A stretch of 64,000 nt of DNA from Candidatus Cloacimonas acidaminovorans str. Evry (GCF_000146065.2 NC_020449.1:1240001-1304000), one strand, 5' to 3'; shown: positions 38,984 through 47,970, counted from the first letter of the stretch. Notes: a model not told the origin generated them from the letters alone. Translations and numbers: made by a program.

Positions 38984-39722
38984 TCTTTTTGCCGGCATTG
39001 GAGAATATACTATCTTTGTCGGTAAGTGTCTGGGCAAAATTCCCTCGCTGTTCAAACGCTATCAGGAATTTCTAATCCAATTTAAGCGTATTGGTTTTGA
39101 TTCCCTTTTTTTAATTTTATTAACTGCTGCATTTACAGGCCTGGTAACTGCATTGCAGGCAGTTTATCAATCCAAAGGTTATGTGCCCGTAAATCTTTTA
39201 AGTGTGCTCATTGGCAAATCCACAATGATAGAACTGGCACCGGTTTTAACTGCCTTAGTTTTAACCGGAAAAGTTGGAGCTTCCATAGCAGCTGAAATTG
39301 GCACAATGAGAGTTAGCGAACAGATTGATGCTTTGGAAAGTATGAACATTGATCCTTATGAATTTCTTTATATGCCCAGGATTCTTGCCGGTGTTTTGGC
39401 ATTTCCTTTAGTTACTGTTTTTGCCAATGCTGTAGGAATAATTTGTGCCTGGTATTTTTCCTGGTTGCGTTATGGGATTCATTATTACACTTTTTTCAAT
39501 AATATGCGCAGTTATTTTATTCCCTCAGACCTTTGGGGCGGCTTAGCCAAATCCTTTGTTTTTGGTTTTATAATTACAAGTTTTGCCTGTTATCATGGAG
39601 ACCGCTGTTTTGGCGGAGCGGAAGGAGTTGGTAAAGCCACAACATCTACAGTTGTATATTCTTCCGTAGCTATTTTGGTAATGGATTTCATTGTTGCCTG
39701 GTTTTTGTTTGGAGGATATTAA
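38973..39722 (+). CDS. mlaE: MlaE-family ABC permease without its own ATPase or MCE partner nearby
   Basis: This is an integral membrane permease of the MlaE/YrbE (DUF140) family, which moves phospholipids between inner membrane and MCE proteins. From the ATG at 38973 it has 249 residues with about five membrane segments and the family core IELAPVLTALVLTGKVGASIAAE, here followed by GTMRVSEQIDALE. The TTG-started extension to 38931 lies inside dnaB and is not used. The end has GGAEGVGKATTSTVV, typical of the family. It lacks the STAS domain of the second MlaE (44688-45764). No ATPase or MCE gene is adjacent, so it may share those from the minus-strand cluster. Confidence 0.88.
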   Translation: MSSNLFAGIGEYTIFVGKCLGKIPSLFKRYQEFLIQFKRIGFDSLFLILLTAAFTGLVTALQAVYQSKGYVPVNLLSVLIGKSTMIELAPVLTALVLTGKVGASIAAEIGTMRVSEQIDALESMNIDPYEFLYMPRILAGVLAFPLVTVFANAVGIICAWYFSWLRYGIHYYTFFNNMRSYFIPSDLWGGLAKSFVFGFIITSFACYHGDRCFGGAEGVGKATTSTVVYSSVAILVMDFIVAWFLFGGY

Positions 39723-40778
39723 GTGAAGGTCTGGAAACTGATACCCTTACTGTTTATCGTTTTTATATGCTCTTGCGGAAAAGAAAACAAAAAACAGGAA
39801 AGTTTAACCTACAAACACAAACTGGTTGTTTATGCTACTGATGAATTTCGTAAATCGGGTTTGGAGCATTCCATTATTCCTGATTTTCAAAAAAAGCATA
39901 ACTGCCAGCTGGAGGTAATCCTTTTCCGTAATACTGCAGAATTGAGCAAAGCAGTTAAAAACAGAGACAATTATGGAAAATATGATCTTGCTATTGGAAT
40001 TGACAACAGTTTTGCCTTTTCTGAAACTCTGGCAGTCAATTTTGTGCCACCGGAATCATTTGATAAAGAGCTTTTAATTCAAGAAACCGTTTTTGACCCT
40101 TATTTACGCTTCATTCCTTATGCTTATAGCAATTTGTCCCTAGTTTATAATACTTCTTTAGTAAAAAATCCCCCTCAATCATTTGGAGAATTGCAAGATG
40201 CCAAATACCTTTCTCAAATAGCAATCTGTGATCCTCAGACCTCGGGTTTGGGACGGTCTATGCTTTTTTGGAGTGTAGCTCTTTTTGGAACACAAGGTTA
40301 TGAGCATTTATGGAAGAGCTTACGGAAAAATATCTATAAAACATATTCTAACTATAATGAAGCACTGGAGACCCTGAAAAGAGGTGAATGTTCTTTTATT
40401 ATTGGTTATAATACAACCCCTGCCTTTTTACAGGAACTTGATCCTTTAAATCGTAATTTTGAGGTCTCAATGCTGAAAGAAGGCAGCTTTCAATATATTG
40501 AAGCAATCGGAATTCATCGTGGAACTAAGAAATCCTCTTTATGTAACAAGTTTGTTGATTACTTTCTTTCCTCTGAAGCACAAAAAATGGTAATTTACAA
40601 ACTGGGAATGTTTCCTGCTAATCGTAAAACCCTTTTGCCAATGCATTTTTCCGCCATTCCTTTTATCAGTTACAGTGTAAATGATCGCCTTTCACAAGCT
40701 ACTATTCAAGAGCAGATTAATGCCTGGCTGGATTTTTGGGAACGCCTTTTTGGATACCAGGTAGCTAAGGGCTTATAG
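39723..40778 (+). CDS. Extracellular solute-binding lipoprotein, thiamine-binding (ThiB/TbpA) type
   Basis: The 351-residue lipoprotein has a signal peptide ending in the lipobox IFICSC (acylated cysteine about 17). A type II periplasmic binding fold follows, resembling thiamine-binding TbpA: KLVVYATDEFRKSG, then KYDLAIGIDNS, PYAYSNLSLVYN and SLGLGRSMLFW-like TSGLGRSMLFW. By family it would deliver thiamine or a related small molecule to an ABC importer, but no thiP/thiQ-like genes are in the window. It starts at GTG with GGAGG upstream, immediately after mlaE, and is last in the run. The ligand is inferred only from family resemblance; iron or polyamine are alternatives. Confidence 0.72.
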   Translation: MKVWKLIPLLFIVFICSCGKENKKQESLTYKHKLVVYATDEFRKSGLEHSIIPDFQKKHNCQLEVILFRNTAELSKAVKNRDNYGKYDLAIGIDNSFAFSETLAVNFVPPESFDKELLIQETVFDPYLRFIPYAYSNLSLVYNTSLVKNPPQSFGELQDAKYLSQIAICDPQTSGLGRSMLFWSVALFGTQGYEHLWKSLRKNIYKTYSNYNEALETLKRGECSFIIGYNTTPAFLQELDPLNRNFEVSMLKEGSFQYIEAIGIHRGTKKSSLCNKFVDYFLSSEAQKMVIYKLGMFPANRKTLLPMHFSAIPFISYSVNDRLSQATIQEQINAWLDFWERLFGYQVAKGL

Positions 40779-40817
40779 TAAAAACGATATCCTCCTCGTT
40801 CATTGGTTACGAGGATC

Positions 40818-42845
40818 TCAACCTTCCTGAAGAGGGATATTTAATTCTTCAGTGCCGGGAATAACAAATCTGCCATCTCTGATAATATCAAATTTTTCTC
40901 CGTTTTTAGTGACAGCAGTTATGGAGCCCAGCATTTCGTAGGGCAAAGTAATATCTATGTGTTTTTGCAGATAAGCATTAAGCGGGTCTTTTTTACGAGT
41001 AATGGATTTTTCGTTATCTACAGCAATCATTTCTTTCCCGTTTACAAAACTGGGATGGGGACTATCTTCCTCATGGCTGTAACAGGTATCTCCAATAGCA
41101 AAGTGAGGTCCCATTTTTTCTATTATAAGAATTGGCAGAAGAGGCAGAATATTATATTTTCGTGCCATCTGATAAGCCAAAGTGTTTGTGCCGATAGCAA
41201 ATTCACCAATCGGAAGTGATTTATGAGGTAAAAGCAGGTTTTCATAAATATATTTTTTCCCTTCTTCCGGGTCTGCAAAATTAGTGCAGGAATAATCCTT
41301 TATCCATCCGTCTTCAAAGTCAATTTTCAAATTAAAATAGCGTAATGAACCCAAATATATATCTTCCACCTGTAATGTTCCGTTTGTGCCTTTTAACACG
41401 GGAGAAGTGAAAACCTCACCTACAGGAATATTAACATCTGCTACACAATTTTCAAAGTTGGTTTCCTTTTCTGGATTTTGTAAGGTATGTAATTTAACAT
41501 TGATATCTGTGAAATTACCCGCTTTTCCTTTCACATTCACATAATCAGCTTTATCAAGCACATCAATTATCTTCTGCTGAATCTCCGCATAATGATTACT
41601 GTCCAAAAGATTGATTTTCAGGGTATCAGCAAAAATATCCTGGAACTGTTCACCAATTTCCGGTAAAGGAAAAGCAATAATGCAAAAACTGGCTTGGTCT
41701 CGTTTATAATATTGATAATAAATTTGAGAGGTCTTGGACATCATTTCCCGGGAAAGTTCCTGTTGTTCTTTGTTTAAAGTTAAAACACTGTTTTTTACTA
41801 TCGGAGAAAAAGGTGTTTCACCAAAAAGTTCTACATAAACAGGACCGGCATCACCTTTAATCAGTTCTTGAAAATCATCTATCACTTCAGCATAAACATT
41901 AATTACCATATCTGTATAGTCCCTATCTAAAATCAGGGCATTATCAAAACGGTGATCATAATTAAACTGCTTGTTTTCATATATCTTATAAGGAACAGAA
42001 AATTGCCCTTGAATTCCTATCTTTTCCAGCTCCTGATGAATAAGGCGTCCCAAAAGTTCCATTCCACAAGGAACAATTATATTAGCTGTCTTTTTTATCC
42101 GATAATTTTTTCGGGCGCGAATAAAACCGTCAATCCAACACTGAACTATATAACGGGCAATATCATTAAGTTGTTTTTCCGGATAGCTATTGATGAATTG
42201 AGCCATTTTTATGCTTGCATCAGTTATAAACATTCCATAGCGGTAAAGATAGCGCATATCATTCAGGTCGGAATTCATAATAAGATCATAATTGATATTT
42301 GCTTCCGGATAGTAATTTTGATATAATTTCCAATAGAGTTTGGTTTTATGGTTTTCTATCACAATTTTCCGATATTCCTTTAACCAGTCCGCATAATCAG
42401 TATTTCCGCTAATAGCTTTGTCGTATAAGATAAAAAACAATCGCAGATTTTCTTCCAACTGTAAATAGTTATTAGTTGCCTGATTCCCGTACATAAGCAT
42501 AAATTGATAATAGAGAGCGGAAAGAAATCTGCCCATCTCTTCACCATACAGTTTTACTGCATAATCAGGATTTCCCAGGCAATTATCGTAATTTCCTAAA
42601 GCAGAATAATAGTCATTGTGCCAAGTGGAAAGTTGCTCTAAAGGGATTGTTTTTAATTGGGGATCTTGTTCCATGAAAGCGGCAAACTTGTCACTCTGCA
42701 AACAAAGATTCTGCAAATCCTGAAAAAATTTGGCATAAGGCATATCAGATAAAATATCAAGTGAATTAAGCCGTTGTAACAATATCTTATATGGCTTTTT
42801 ACAGTCAAGGATGCGGTTTTTGATTTCTGCATAAGTTGTTTTCAT
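40818..42845 (-). CDS. M29-like thermophilic-type aminopeptidase with long N-terminal extension
   Basis: The 675-residue cytoplasmic protein has no signal. Its C-terminal half (about 290-675) resembles M29 aminopeptidases, with the metal-ligand motifs NIPVGEVFTSPV (first Glu), LPIGEFAIGTN (second Glu), and LIIEKMGPHFAIGDTCY (Glu and His). The N-terminal ~280 residues are helical, extra to typical M29 enzymes (~400 residues), and unassigned. It likely removes N-terminal residues from peptides using two metals. It is a single gene, convergent with the binding-protein gene (39 bp apart, with a weak hairpin between). The fit of motifs is good, although overall similarity to characterised M29 is modest. 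Confidence 0.72.
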   Translation of the reverse strand: MKTTYAEIKNRILDCKKPYKILLQRLNSLDILSDMPYAKFFQDLQNLCLQSDKFAAFMEQDPQLKTIPLEQLSTWHNDYYSALGNYDNCLGNPDYAVKLYGEEMGRFLSALYYQFMLMYGNQATNNYLQLEENLRLFFILYDKAISGNTDYADWLKEYRKIVIENHKTKLYWKLYQNYYPEANINYDLIMNSDLNDMRYLYRYGMFITDASIKMAQFINSYPEKQLNDIARYIVQCWIDGFIRARKNYRIKKTANIIVPCGMELLGRLIHQELEKIGIQGQFSVPYKIYENKQFNYDHRFDNALILDRDYTDMVINVYAEVIDDFQELIKGDAGPVYVELFGETPFSPIVKNSVLTLNKEQQELSREMMSKTSQIYYQYYKRDQASFCIIAFPLPEIGEQFQDIFADTLKINLLDSNHYAEIQQKIIDVLDKADYVNVKGKAGNFTDINVKLHTLQNPEKETNFENCVADVNIPVGEVFTSPVLKGTNGTLQVEDIYLGSLRYFNLKIDFEDGWIKDYSCTNFADPEEGKKYIYENLLLPHKSLPIGEFAIGTNTLAYQMARKYNILPLLPILIIEKMGPHFAIGDTCYSHEEDSPHPSFVNGKEMIAVDNEKSITRKKDPLNAYLQKHIDITLPYEMLGSITAVTKNGEKFDIIRDGRFVIPGTEELNIPLQEG

Positions 42846-43111
42846 ATTGGTTTCCTTATTATAGTATATTCTGGGAGCAAAATAAGCTCACCCTTTTTGA
42901 AAATTTATCTATTTTGGAGGCAAGAAAATGTGTCAAGCACAATTCCATCTTCTTCCCTACTCCCTACTCAAATACCACTTTACATTCTCAGATACACAAC
43001 CAAACTTTGGATGGGTTTAGGTTGAGTGGATGATGGGTGGATTATGAGTGGGGAGTAAGGAAGCACTTGTAATGGTAATAATGGCAATAAATTGAGCGCC
43101 ATTTTCTGTTT

Positions 43112-43211
43112 TAAGTCATATTTTTTTAATTCGGAAAGCAATTATAGCTCGGTTGTAAGTAAAATAGTGCGTGGAGTGTGTTTTTTAGGAAGGCAGGTGA
43201 AAATTATGAAT
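43112..43211. repeat. 99-bp MITE-like element, degenerate copy
   Basis: It aligns with 63098-63196 through TCGGTTGTAAGT and AAGGCAGGTGAAAATTATGA. Its left terminal repeat is weak. Confidence 0.55.
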
Positions 43212-43242
43212 GAAAAAACACATAATATGAAAAGCGTGAATT

Positions 43243-43300
43243 TAACGAGGGGCTTACGCCACCATCGCTAACATTGTGTCGCCCTGACTGGCTTTTGGGA
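43243..43300. repeat. 58-bp dispersed repeat, copy 1
   Basis: It begins TAACGAGGGGCTTACGCCAC, continues CATCGCTAACATTGTGTCGC and CCTGACTGGCTTTTGG. Copy 2 lies 108 bp downstream; a reversed partial copy is at 62629-62669. Confidence 0.85.
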
Positions 43301-43350
43301 ACCGGGAAAGGTAAAAATATAAGATGGAAAAAAAGTCAGGGCTTTCGTTT

Positions 43351-43409
43351 TAACGAGGGGCTTACGCCACCATCGCTATCATTATGTCGCCCTGATGGGC
43401 TTTTGGAAC
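43351..43409. repeat. 58-bp dispersed repeat, copy 2
   Basis: Same unit as copy 1 with few changes (ATCATTATGTCGCC, CCTGATGGGC). The 50-bp segment between the copies is unrelated. Confidence 0.85.
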
Positions 43410-43412
43410 CCA

Positions 43413-43456
43413 AACCCTCTCAACCCTCTCAACCCTCTAAACCTTCTCAACCCTCT
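43413..43456. repeat. 9-bp tandem repeat (AACCCTCTC)n
   Basis: Five near-perfect AACCCTCTC units lie just outside the folA 3' end; a likely slippage-prone microsatellite. Confidence 0.85.
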
Positions 43457-43465
43457 GATCTTTTT

Positions 43466-43951
43466 TTAGAGGAGATTTTTCCTGATATAGATTTGAAGAC
43501 ATAATTCATAGCCGGAAGAAGAAAGCAGAGAGGAACTTTCCTGCAAAATCCAATCCTCTTCCGAAAAATAAGGAAAATAGGTGTCGCCTTCAAATTCGGA
43601 ATGGATAAGAGTTATCAGCATCTTATCAGCCAGGGGTAAAAATTGCTTGAACACACTTGCTCCACCGATAATATATGCCTCTTGTCCTTCCACCATTTTT
43701 AATGCTTCCTCCAAACTATGAGCAACAATAGCACCTTGGGGTTGAAAGTTTCGGTCTTTGCTCAGCACGATATTCTGTCTTCCGGGCAATGGTTTTCCGA
43801 TTGAATTCCAGGTATTTTTTCCCATAATAACGGGATGCCCCATTGTTATAGCTTTAAATCTTTTAAGGTCTTCGGTAATTTTCCAGGGCAATATCCCGTT
43901 TTTACCAATTAGATGGTTCAGATCATAAGCAACAATAATTATAATACTCAG
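43466..43951 (-). CDS. folA: Dihydrofolate reductase, probable CTG start
   Basis: FolA reduces dihydrofolate to tetrahydrofolate with NADPH. The core is clear: PWKITEDLKRFK, then VIMGKNTWNSIGKPLPGRQN, IIGGASVFKQFL and TLIHSEFEGDTYFP. The first ATG/GTG/TTG in frame (TTG 43891) would begin at the Pro-Trp of the folate site and remove the first beta strand and the Asn-His-Leu-Ile-Gly loop. Extending upstream gives SIIIIVAYDLNHLIGKNGIL, the proper N-terminus, in frame back to CTG at 43949-43951. That CTG overlaps the mlaF stop as CTGA, the same 4-bp geometry as other couplings here. Length is then 161, normal. ATT codons just inside are alternative starts. Confidence 0.88.
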   Translation of the reverse strand: MSIIIIVAYDLNHLIGKNGILPWKITEDLKRFKAITMGHPVIMGKNTWNSIGKPLPGRQNIVLSKDRNFQPQGAIVAHSLEEALKMVEGQEAYIIGGASVFKQFLPLADKMLITLIHSEFEGDTYFPYFSEEDWILQESSSLLSSSGYELCLQIYIRKNLL

Positions 43952-44685
43952 AATCTGCCTACTTCAAAGAAGGTATCAATTTGCGGTATTCCGGCTTTTT
44001 TTGCTTCTTCCAAAGTTCCGTTAAAAAGCATCTTACCCTCTTCCAGAAAGATAATTTTATCGGCAATTCTATGAATAGAGGCCAGTTCATGAGTAACAAC
44101 GACAATGGTCATTTTTAATTGTTTTTTTAAGCTTAAAATAAGTTCATCCAAATAAGCAGCAGTTAATGGATCAAGTCCTGCAGAAGGTTCATCACAAAAA
44201 AGGATTTGAGGATCAAGAGCAATAGCTCGGGCTAAGGCAGCTCTTTTTTTCATTCCCCCGGAAAGTTCGGAAGGATATTTATACAGTGCTTCGCTTAAGT
44301 TTACCAGATTTAATTTTACTTGAATTATTCTATCAATAAGAGGTCGGGGCAGTTTTGTATGCAATTCCAGAGGAATACTGATATTTTCGTAAACGGAAAT
44401 GGAATTGAGCAAGGCACCGCTTTGGAATAAGACCCCCAATTTACGCAAAATCTTTTCCATTTGAACATCATCCAGGTCTAATATTTCTTCACCCCAGAAT
44501 TTAACGCTTCCGGAAACCGGCTCTACCAGGCGTAAAATATTTTTTAAAAGAGTTGTTTTTCCACAACCGCTACTTCCCAAAATAACGGTTATCTCCCCAG
44601 GAAAAATATCCACGCTAATATCATCCAACACAGTGAGATCGCCATATTTGGCAATCAAATTTCTAATGCTGATTACTGGTTCCAT
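43948..44685 (-). CDS. mlaF: ABC transporter ATPase of MCE lipid transport (MlaF type)
   Basis: This ATPase powers the phospholipid transporter. The 245-residue protein from the ATG at 44685 (2 bp after the mlaE stop) has Walker A GSSGCGKTTLLK, Q-loop GVLFQSGALLNS, signature LSGGMKKRAALARAI, Walker B LFCDEPSAGLDP and switch VVTHELAS. The FQSGALLNS and SGGMKKR segments are typical of MlaF. An in-frame extension to 44721 would overlap mlaE and is not needed. It is the sixth of eight genes in file order within the operon before folA, coupled to both neighbours. Confidence 0.93.
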   Translation of the reverse strand: MEPVISIRNLIAKYGDLTVLDDISVDIFPGEITVILGSSGCGKTTLLKNILRLVEPVSGSVKFWGEEILDLDDVQMEKILRKLGVLFQSGALLNSISVYENISIPLELHTKLPRPLIDRIIQVKLNLVNLSEALYKYPSELSGGMKKRAALARAIALDPQILFCDEPSAGLDPLTAAYLDELILSLKKQLKMTIVVVTHELASIHRIADKIIFLEEGKMLFNGTLEEAKKAGIPQIDTFFEVGRF

Positions 44686-44687
44686 AA

Positions 44688-45764
44688 TTATAAATAGAGT
44701 AAGCTGAAAATAGCATCCCAAATGATGACAGCAAAGATGGAAGCAACAACAGAAGAAGTAGTTGCCTTGCCAACACCCTCTGCTCCACCCTTAACTTGAA
44801 AACCACAATAAGCACCAATTATAACAATTGTCCAGGCAAAAATAACACTCTTGCCAAAACTGGTTACCAAATCTTTCAGGGTAAGAACATTAATGGAGCG
44901 TTGAACAAAAGTATAAACGCTCAAATCCAAATAATCAATGGCTATAAGTCCACCTCCAATTTCCGAAACCAAAATGGAAAACATCACCAGAATCGGCATT
45001 ACAACAGTAATTGCATGAAACTTGGGAACAACTACATAGCGGACAGGGGACAAAGCCATAGTTTTTAAAGCATCAATTTCTTCCGTAACTTGCATTGTGG
45101 CAATTTCGGAAGCAATGGCTGATCCACTTCTTCCGGCAACAATAATTGCCGTAATTAAAGGAGCAATTTCCCGCACCATAGCAAATGCCATCAGGTCTGC
45201 TATAAAAACATTTGCACCAAAATTAGCCAATTGCACCGATGCCTGCAAGGAAAGTATAAAACCCACGATAAAAGAAAGCAAAGATAAAATAGGCAATGCC
45301 TGCGAACCCAATAAAGAACATTGAATGGTGAAAGAGCCTTTACGCTGACCCTTTCTGCTGAAAATACCTATAACTGCCCAGTAGAAAACCTCCGAAGCTA
45401 ATAGCATTACATTATAGAAATTTTGTCCTGCTAAGACAAGAGAATCCCCTATTTTTTCAAAAAAACCCATCTTTCTTTCCGGAGCAGGAACCTTAATTTT
45501 CAGGGAGGAAAAACTATCTATAACCTCTTGTATTTCAGGAGTTGCGCCTTGAAATAACAATATCCCTTCTGCGGATAAACGGGTATTTAATTCATCCAGA
45601 AAAGCCACTCCTGCACTATCTAAAACATTAATATTACTTAAATCAATGGTATTGGGACTTTGATGTTTTAGAAGCGAATTTACTTCAATGAATGTTTCCG
45701 GAACTGTTTCCGCATTTAAACTTCCTTCCAGATATAGAATATTATTTACTATCTTGCAGGACAT
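44688..45764 (-). CDS. mlaE: MlaE-family permease with N-terminal STAS domain
   Basis: The 358-residue permease has an N-terminal STAS domain (about 1-95, DLSNINVLDSAGVAFLDEL), which in Mla systems is a separate protein (MlaB) that stabilises the ATPase. The MlaE membrane part follows (about 110-358) with IAPLITAIIVAGRSGSAIASE and IATMQVTEEIDALKTM. The STAS-MlaE fusion is common outside Enterobacteria. It begins 8 bp after the lipoprotein-barrel gene with AAGAGG upstream, and is followed by mlaF. The complex sits in the inner membrane. Confidence 0.93.
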   Translation of the reverse strand: MSCKIVNNILYLEGSLNAETVPETFIEVNSLLKHQSPNTIDLSNINVLDSAGVAFLDELNTRLSAEGILLFQGATPEIQEVIDSFSSLKIKVPAPERKMGFFEKIGDSLVLAGQNFYNVMLLASEVFYWAVIGIFSRKGQRKGSFTIQCSLLGSQALPILSLLSFIVGFILSLQASVQLANFGANVFIADLMAFAMVREIAPLITAIIVAGRSGSAIASEIATMQVTEEIDALKTMALSPVRYVVVPKFHAITVVMPILVMFSILVSEIGGGLIAIDYLDLSVYTFVQRSINVLTLKDLVTSFGKSVIFAWTIVIIGAYCGFQVKGGAEGVGKATTSSVVASIFAVIIWDAIFSLLYL

Positions 45765-45772
45765 TATGCCTC

Positions 45773-47962
45773 TTAATAGAATAGAGATAGCCGCAAGAAT
45801 GTGGTATAATCATATACCGTCCAGGGTTTTTTGGCTTCATCATAAGAAATATTGAATTTAACATCTAAAGAAATGTTTCTGAACAATCTGAAATTTATCC
45901 TGTTTTCGTTTTCCAAACTGTAAGAATGATCGGGTTCTCCCATCCGGAAAAGAACATCCAAAGTAGAATTGATGCTTACAAACTTGAGCAGATTCAAGGC
46001 AGAAAGAATAACTGTGGATTCAATACCTTTGGAACTGCTGTTGGGTTCTTCTTTATACCTTTCAAATTCATAATTTACTCCATCTAAGGAACTTGTTACA
46101 GTTTTATCAAAAACATAGCTATTTTTATTATAATCCTGAGCCCAACCGTAGCCAACGCGTAAACTTGTTCTAGCATTGGGACTGAAATTAATTTGATAGG
46201 TTAATCCGATTCCTTCTTTCAGTCGTAAAGGATAGAAGGCAATTTTGGTTTTTAATTCGGACTGATTCAAAAGCAGAGATATTGTATCGCCCGCAGAATT
46301 TTGCAGCATTATATTTTTGTTTTCCGAAAAAAAGGTGTTTTCCTCAAATATATGGGTATTCAAATTCATTCTTCCATAAAAAGCAAAATTCTTAAGAAAC
46401 TTGCGCTCTTCCAGCGGATAGAACAAAAGAACACTTTTCAGGGAATAATCATCAGGACTAAATACTAAATCCTGATTGGAGGTTAAATTTAAGCCAATGT
46501 CATAGATGCTTCGGGTAGTAAATTGAAATGGCTTAAGCAATTCATGAGTATCAATGCTGTTATCAAACTGCCCGGAAAGAGAAGCACTGGTAGTAGGTTT
46601 GTGTTTATCCACATTATTATTGGAAGTTAAAGAAATATTACCATGAATTGCTCCCCGGTGAATTCGTTTTGAACCCAAACCTATATCTTCATCGGCAAAA
46701 ACACCTGCTCCAATTAAAACATTACCTTCAGCAGCAGGGTCTACAATCATTGTCAGGGTCTTTTTTTCACCTTCCGCTAAAGTAACAGTGGCAAAATCCC
46801 TCAAATCACTCCAGGAACCACCTCCAAGCTTTACTAAATAGGAACCCGGAGGTAAAATCCAAAGTTTATCTACAGCGCCAACTTCGTCTTCTCCCATACT
46901 GAACATACCCCCGCTGTAAATTTTATAGCCCTCGCCGTCTGTATTTTTTTTCCAAAGATCATAGCCCATTCGGACTCTGGCTTTAGATTCATCCATAACA
47001 ACTATTTTCAGCTCTCCCCAGTTTGGCTTTACAACTGTTCTCTGACGGGGTAAAATTTTAACGGGAATAATTAAATCACCCATTTCACCAATTATTACTC
47101 TGTAATTACCAGGTGTTAGCAATGCCGGCACACCCATAATTAATTCATCCGTAGAGATTACCGTGTTCAAAGAGTCCAATTCTTCAATAGTGTAACGAAT
47201 TTGCTCCTCTGTTTGAGTTTTAGTAATAACCATCAGCTCTCCAAAGTCAAAATCTGTTTCCCTAGCTATCATTTCTTCATAAACATACCTGGCAATCGGA
47301 GAAGTTGAAGCAGCCAAAGATTTACTTTCAACAGGCAAACCACTGAAATATAAATTGCATTTTGCAGCAAAGAGGTCTGTCTCTTCCATAATCATTTCAT
47401 TAAATGCCTGCACCAGATAGATCATAGAAGGGTCTATAAGTTCCATAGTGCGTTCACCCTTATGACTAAAAACAATTCTTTCGGAAGTGGAATCCCGCAA
47501 CACAAATTCCATATTTAAATAAGCTCTGGGTTCTGTGCCTGCAATCTTTTCAATGTTATAAACCTTTGTCTCCAGAAAATAGTGGGGATTTTTTTCCAGC
47601 TGTTCCCCTCTGGAAACTGTTCCAAAAATATTATATGCTTTTAAGCGCTGGACAATTAAATTGGGAATAGCATCACGTAAACGGGTTGCCCAAACATCCG
47701 TCTGCAGAAATTTCACATTATAGAAATTTTCTTTCACTACAATTTGACTTCTATCATAAGTTCTATTCAGAACAGTATCCAGCACTTCCAGATTTTTTCC
47801 TGTATTTGTAGTACGGCGCAATTCCGGTTTTTCTGTTCCCGGTTGATATTCCAAAACATAATAGTTTACAGGAGTTCTTTCCACTTTTTGCAAACACCCG
47901 GTAAGCAAAAGTAGAATAGCCAGAAATCCTGAAAAGATGTATAGACATTTTCTTTTAAGCAT
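45773..47962 (-). CDS. PqiC-like lipoprotein fused to a predicted outer-membrane beta-barrel
   Basis: This 729-residue protein is encoded between the MCE protein and the permease. It has a signal peptide with lipobox LLTGC (C23). Residues about 35-200 resemble the PqiC/ABC-auxiliary lipoprotein domain (NYYVLEYQ, YDRSQIVVKE, VWATRLRDAIPNLIVQRL). Residues about 250-420 are two small beta-sandwich-like segments. The C-terminal ~270 residues show alternating short strands with aromatic girdles and end in RLSLFY, as expected of an outer-membrane barrel. PqiC normally stands alone and docks a periplasmic MCE tunnel at the outer membrane; a fused barrel would anchor or open that exit. The barrel is predicted from pattern only. 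Confidence 0.65.
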   Translation of the reverse strand: MLKRKCLYIFSGFLAILLLLTGCLQKVERTPVNYYVLEYQPGTEKPELRRTTNTGKNLEVLDTVLNRTYDRSQIVVKENFYNVKFLQTDVWATRLRDAIPNLIVQRLKAYNIFGTVSRGEQLEKNPHYFLETKVYNIEKIAGTEPRAYLNMEFVLRDSTSERIVFSHKGERTMELIDPSMIYLVQAFNEMIMEETDLFAAKCNLYFSGLPVESKSLAASTSPIARYVYEEMIARETDFDFGELMVITKTQTEEQIRYTIEELDSLNTVISTDELIMGVPALLTPGNYRVIIGEMGDLIIPVKILPRQRTVVKPNWGELKIVVMDESKARVRMGYDLWKKNTDGEGYKIYSGGMFSMGEDEVGAVDKLWILPPGSYLVKLGGGSWSDLRDFATVTLAEGEKKTLTMIVDPAAEGNVLIGAGVFADEDIGLGSKRIHRGAIHGNISLTSNNNVDKHKPTTSASLSGQFDNSIDTHELLKPFQFTTRSIYDIGLNLTSNQDLVFSPDDYSLKSVLLFYPLEERKFLKNFAFYGRMNLNTHIFEENTFFSENKNIMLQNSAGDTISLLLNQSELKTKIAFYPLRLKEGIGLTYQINFSPNARTSLRVGYGWAQDYNKNSYVFDKTVTSSLDGVNYEFERYKEEPNSSSKGIESTVILSALNLLKFVSINSTLDVLFRMGEPDHSYSLENENRINFRLFRNISLDVKFNISYDEAKKPWTVYDYTTFLRLSLFY

Positions 47963-47970
47963 TATAGCTC

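Larger units (their letters stand above)
42846..43465. other. Repeat-filled intergenic region
   Basis: No gene is seen. It holds one degenerate 99-bp element (43112-43211), two copies of the 58-bp repeat (43243-43300, 43351-43409) and a 9-bp tandem repeat (43413-43456). Open frames here are translations of the repeats. Confidence 0.7.

Noticed and set aside
40793-40815. Terminator between the binding-protein and aminopeptidase genes
   Set aside because: The stem TCCTCGT/ACGAGGA is only 7 bp and has no T tract on either strand.
43274-43504. 76-residue ORF with PSQPSQPS repeats
   Set aside because: It is a translation of the 58-bp repeats and the 9-bp microsatellite and runs into the folA 3' end on the opposite strand.
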